Positions 7,583 through 10,345 of a DNA stretch of 10,345 nt are shown here, piece after piece. A model generated the notes under the pieces. That model ran no database searches. It had not been told where the DNA came from and was given only the letters and a program-made list of their open reading frames with translations. The translations under genes were made by a program, and so were the position numbers. Every line of letters begins with the position of its first letter. Within the stretch, counting starts at the first letter, position 1. The stretch is from assembly GCA_035693105.1 (NCBI GenBank), contig DASSHC010000186.1:1-10345 (forward strand). The letters are read 5' to 3'. This stretch comes from DASSHC01 sp035693105. GTDB taxonomy: Bacteria > Chloroflexota > Chloroflexia > Thermomicrobiales > Thermomicrobiaceae.

Positions 7583-8528
<946 letters not shown>

Positions 8529-8533
8529 GCCTG

Positions 8534-8540
8534 CCTCCTT
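8534..8540 (-). promoter_or_regulatory. ribosome binding site deciding the TTG start of UXS
   Basis: On the minus strand AAGGAGG sits 5 nt before TTG 8528, in the 18-nt gap after the previous stop. It is the strongest Shine-Dalgarno sequence I saw in the operon and justifies the TTG start. Confidence 0.8.
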
Positions 8541-8546
8541 ATTGCC

Positions 8547-9923
8547 TCACGCGACGCCCGGTCGCAACTCCGCCTCGATTAGCGCGGTCAGAAACCACCA
8601 TACCAGCGCGAGATCGGGAAGGAAGTAGCCATTATCGACCAAACCGTGCAGGATACCGGCGACGATCGCCGCGATCGCCGCAGCCGCCAGGCTGCTTCGC
8701 AGCGCGCGCGTCCGGATAGCTCGATGTACGAGTACGAACGCGTAGCCGGCCGCCACGATCACGCCTAGTATACCGAGGCTCAACCAGAGGTCGAGGATGA
8801 GGTCGTGCGGGTGCGACGTGAAGCGCTCGCTCCAGGCCGCCGGTTGGACGTAGCGGGGCGTGTAGACGTAGAGGAATTGATCGAGCCCGATGCCGAAGAC
8901 GGGATGAGCCCGAACCATGTCGAGCGCCGAGCGCCAGACGTCGAGCCGCAGCGAGCCGCTGCCGCCGGAGAAGAGATTGGCGATGCGCGCCGTGGCGGTC
9001 AGGGCGATGGCCACGCCGCCTCCAAGCCCGGCAAGGATTAGCCCGCCAGCCAACCGACGCCGACCCGCGAGCCACAGGCTGAGCACGACCGCGATGCCCG
9101 CGGCCAGCAGCGCCCCGCGGGAGAACGTGAAGAGGAGCACCACACCCATCAGCGCGCCGGGCAGCAGCCAGCCCCAGGCGACCGGACGCCGGTAGGCCAG
9201 TCCGAGCACGACCGCGAACACCAGCGGTCGCTCCAGGTAGAGCGCCAGGGCGTTCGGATGCGGATAGACCCCGCTGATGCGGAGCACGCCCTCGACCGCG
9301 ACGCCGCTGCCGCGCGCCAGATCGAGCAGGCCCGTCAAGGCCACGAACACGCCACCGGCGACGAAGAGCGCGGCCGCCAGCTGGCGGTTGGCACGGGGGC
9401 GTAGATAGTAGCCGGCCAGGGCGAAGTAGACGAGCGGCTCAAGAATCACCCAGCGATAGAAGCGCAGGCTCTCATGGCGATAGGCCGGCAGCGCCAGGGT
9501 AGCGAGCGAGAGCGTGCCGGCGGCGAGGAGTCCGAGGGCGACGACGCTCATCAGGCTCGCCTGCGCACGCACCGTGGCCCGAGCGGCCGACAGCAGATTG
9601 GTCGGACCAGTCGAAGCGACTTGGAACAGGAGGCGCAGTCCCACACCCAGCACCAGTGCGACGATCAGCGTTTCGGCCGGGGCGAACTCGAGCCTGCCCG
9701 CGCGCAGCGGCTCGTAGGTGATCCCGATTACCGCCGGAATGGCGGCGACCACCCCGGCCGGCGCCCAAAGAGCGGCCAGCACCGAGATCAGAACGACGGC
9801 GACGAACCACGGAGCGGTCGAGGAGGCATAGCCCATCGCGATCGCTCCCAGCGCCAGCATGGCCGCGCCCGGGTTCTGCCGCTCGGAGATCGCGAACGCG
9901 GGCAGTGCGAGGGGGTAGCGCAC
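8547..9923 (-). CDS. O-antigen ligase/polymerase-like membrane protein (Wzy_C, first copy)
   Basis: A polytopic protein of 458 residues of the WaaL/Wzy superfamily, expected to act on lipid-linked glycan at the outer face of the membrane. Landmarks: GVYPHPNALALYLE (218-231), FTFSRG (265-270), RLDVWRSALDMV (326-337), HPVFGIGLDQF (340-350) and HPHD (371-374) followed by a WLSLGILG helix. These match the RAxGTFxNPN, SxSRG, HPxxGxGxxxF and HxHN blocks of the family, with P in place of A in the His motif. About 12 hydrophobic helices are apparent. The start is GTG 9923, one base after the TAA of the previous gene, with GAGGG about 10 nt upstream. It could be polymerase or ligase; the presence of a second such protein suggests the two jobs are divided. 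Confidence 0.88.
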   Translation of the reverse strand: MRYPLALPAFAISERQNPGAAMLALGAIAMGYASSTAPWFVAVVLISVLAALWAPAGVVAAIPAVIGITYEPLRAGRLEFAPAETLIVALVLGVGLRLLFQVASTGPTNLLSAARATVRAQASLMSVVALGLLAAGTLSLATLALPAYRHESLRFYRWVILEPLVYFALAGYYLRPRANRQLAAALFVAGGVFVALTGLLDLARGSGVAVEGVLRISGVYPHPNALALYLERPLVFAVVLGLAYRRPVAWGWLLPGALMGVVLLFTFSRGALLAAGIAVVLSLWLAGRRRLAGGLILAGLGGGVAIALTATARIANLFSGGSGSLRLDVWRSALDMVRAHPVFGIGLDQFLYVYTPRYVQPAAWSERFTSHPHDLILDLWLSLGILGVIVAAGYAFVLVHRAIRTRALRSSLAAAAIAAIVAGILHGLVDNGYFLPDLALVWWFLTALIEAELRPGVA

Positions 9924-9924
9924 C

Positions 9925-10345
9925 TTAGCGAGACCCTCGGGTGCGGCGAGTCGCGGCGAACCGCTCCGGAAGCGAGCGCGCCAGGGTGCGCAGGGCGAGG
10001 AAGATTCCGGCCGCGAGCGTCACTTCCAGCATGCTAAAGGCCCAGGGAAACGGGGATTGCGCGACCACACGGACCTGCGAGATCGCCACCGTCCCGGAGC
10101 CGGCGCTCAGCAGCTCGACGTGGTGCTCCTGGTAGGAGAGGCCGCGCGCCAGCACCAGTTCGCGGTCCACAGTCTGGTCGCTTGAGCGCAGCGTGAGATA
10201 GCTGCCGCGATCGTCTCGCGGGAGATCTGGCACCGGCACGCCGTCGATGGTGGCGTAGATCTTCGCCGATTCCGGACCGACACGCGCGGTCAAGATCAGC
10301 TCAGTGCCATAGAAGGCCATACGCAGCGTGTTTCCGGCCGAGTCA
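9925..10345 (-). CDS. C-terminal part of a membrane-anchored beta-sandwich-like protein (partial)
   Basis: The reading frame is open to the right edge of the window, so the N-terminus lies outside; the ATG at 10320 is probably internal, because the codons before it (DSAGNTLR) continue the same beta-strand pattern. The visible part starts with alternating strand-like segments (TLRMAFYGTELILTAR, KIYATIDGVPVPDLP, ELVLARGLSYQEHHVELLS), resembling the jelly-roll carbohydrate-binding-like domains seen in secreted glycan-acting proteins. A predicted transmembrane helix lies near the C-terminus (FSMLEVTLAAGIFLALRTLA), followed by a basic tail (RRTRGSR) that should face the cytoplasm. So the domain is outside and anchored at its C-terminal end. 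Any catalytic part is beyond the window. The stop TAA is one base before the next GTG, placing it in the same operon. Function is not assigned. Confidence 0.75.
   Translation of the reverse strand, partial: DSAGNTLRMAFYGTELILTARVGPESAKIYATIDGVPVPDLPRDDRGSYLTLRSSDQTVDRELVLARGLSYQEHHVELLSAGSGTVAISQVRVVAQSPFPWAFSMLEVTLAAGIFLALRTLARSLPERFAATRRTRGSR

Overview
The window is GC-rich and densely coded, with short or overlapping gene junctions and several GTG and TTG starts. Together with the kind of proteins encoded, this suggests a high-GC bacterium, possibly a member of Chloroflexota (Thermomicrobia-like). That assignment is inference from style and protein make-up; no marker gene settles it.

Left part (1-2137). 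A tRNA-Asp(GUC) gene lies on the minus strand, with a near-consensus sigma-70 promoter upstream and a terminator-like hairpin downstream. Diverging from it on the plus strand are two exported proteins with overlapping genes: an M23 (LytM-type) metallopeptidase with a signal peptide, and a lipoprotein with a long Pro/Thr/Ser-rich linker followed by a TolB-like beta-propeller. Both look like envelope proteins.

Right part (10345 down to 2134). One long minus-strand operon for a cell-surface or secreted glycan fills the rest. In transcription order it holds: the C-terminal part of a membrane-anchored beta-sandwich-like protein (cut by the window edge); a first O-antigen ligase/polymerase-like (Wzy/WaaL superfamily) membrane protein; UDP-glucuronate decarboxylase, which makes UDP-xylose; a second, different Wzy/WaaL-like protein; a YbhN/AglD-type flippase-like integral membrane protein; a GT4 glycosyltransferase; a 56-residue single-pass membrane protein; and a Wzx-type polysaccharide flippase. 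Every junction is between an 11-nt overlap and an 18-nt gap, so the genes are very probably co-transcribed. The operon promoter is outside the window.

Together the operon supplies a sugar donor (UDP-xylose), a sugar transferase, a lipid-linked glycan flippase and two candidate polymerases/ligases, the core of a Wzx/Wzy-type pathway. The initiating phosphoglycosyltransferase is not in the window. The two transcription units converge at 2134-2137, where a single palindromic CTAG supplies both stop codons. The most notable unannotated-looking item is the 56-residue membrane protein at 3730-3900, which has a strong Shine-Dalgarno sequence and an ATGA overlap with the gene before it, and sits in the same frame as the flippase that follows.
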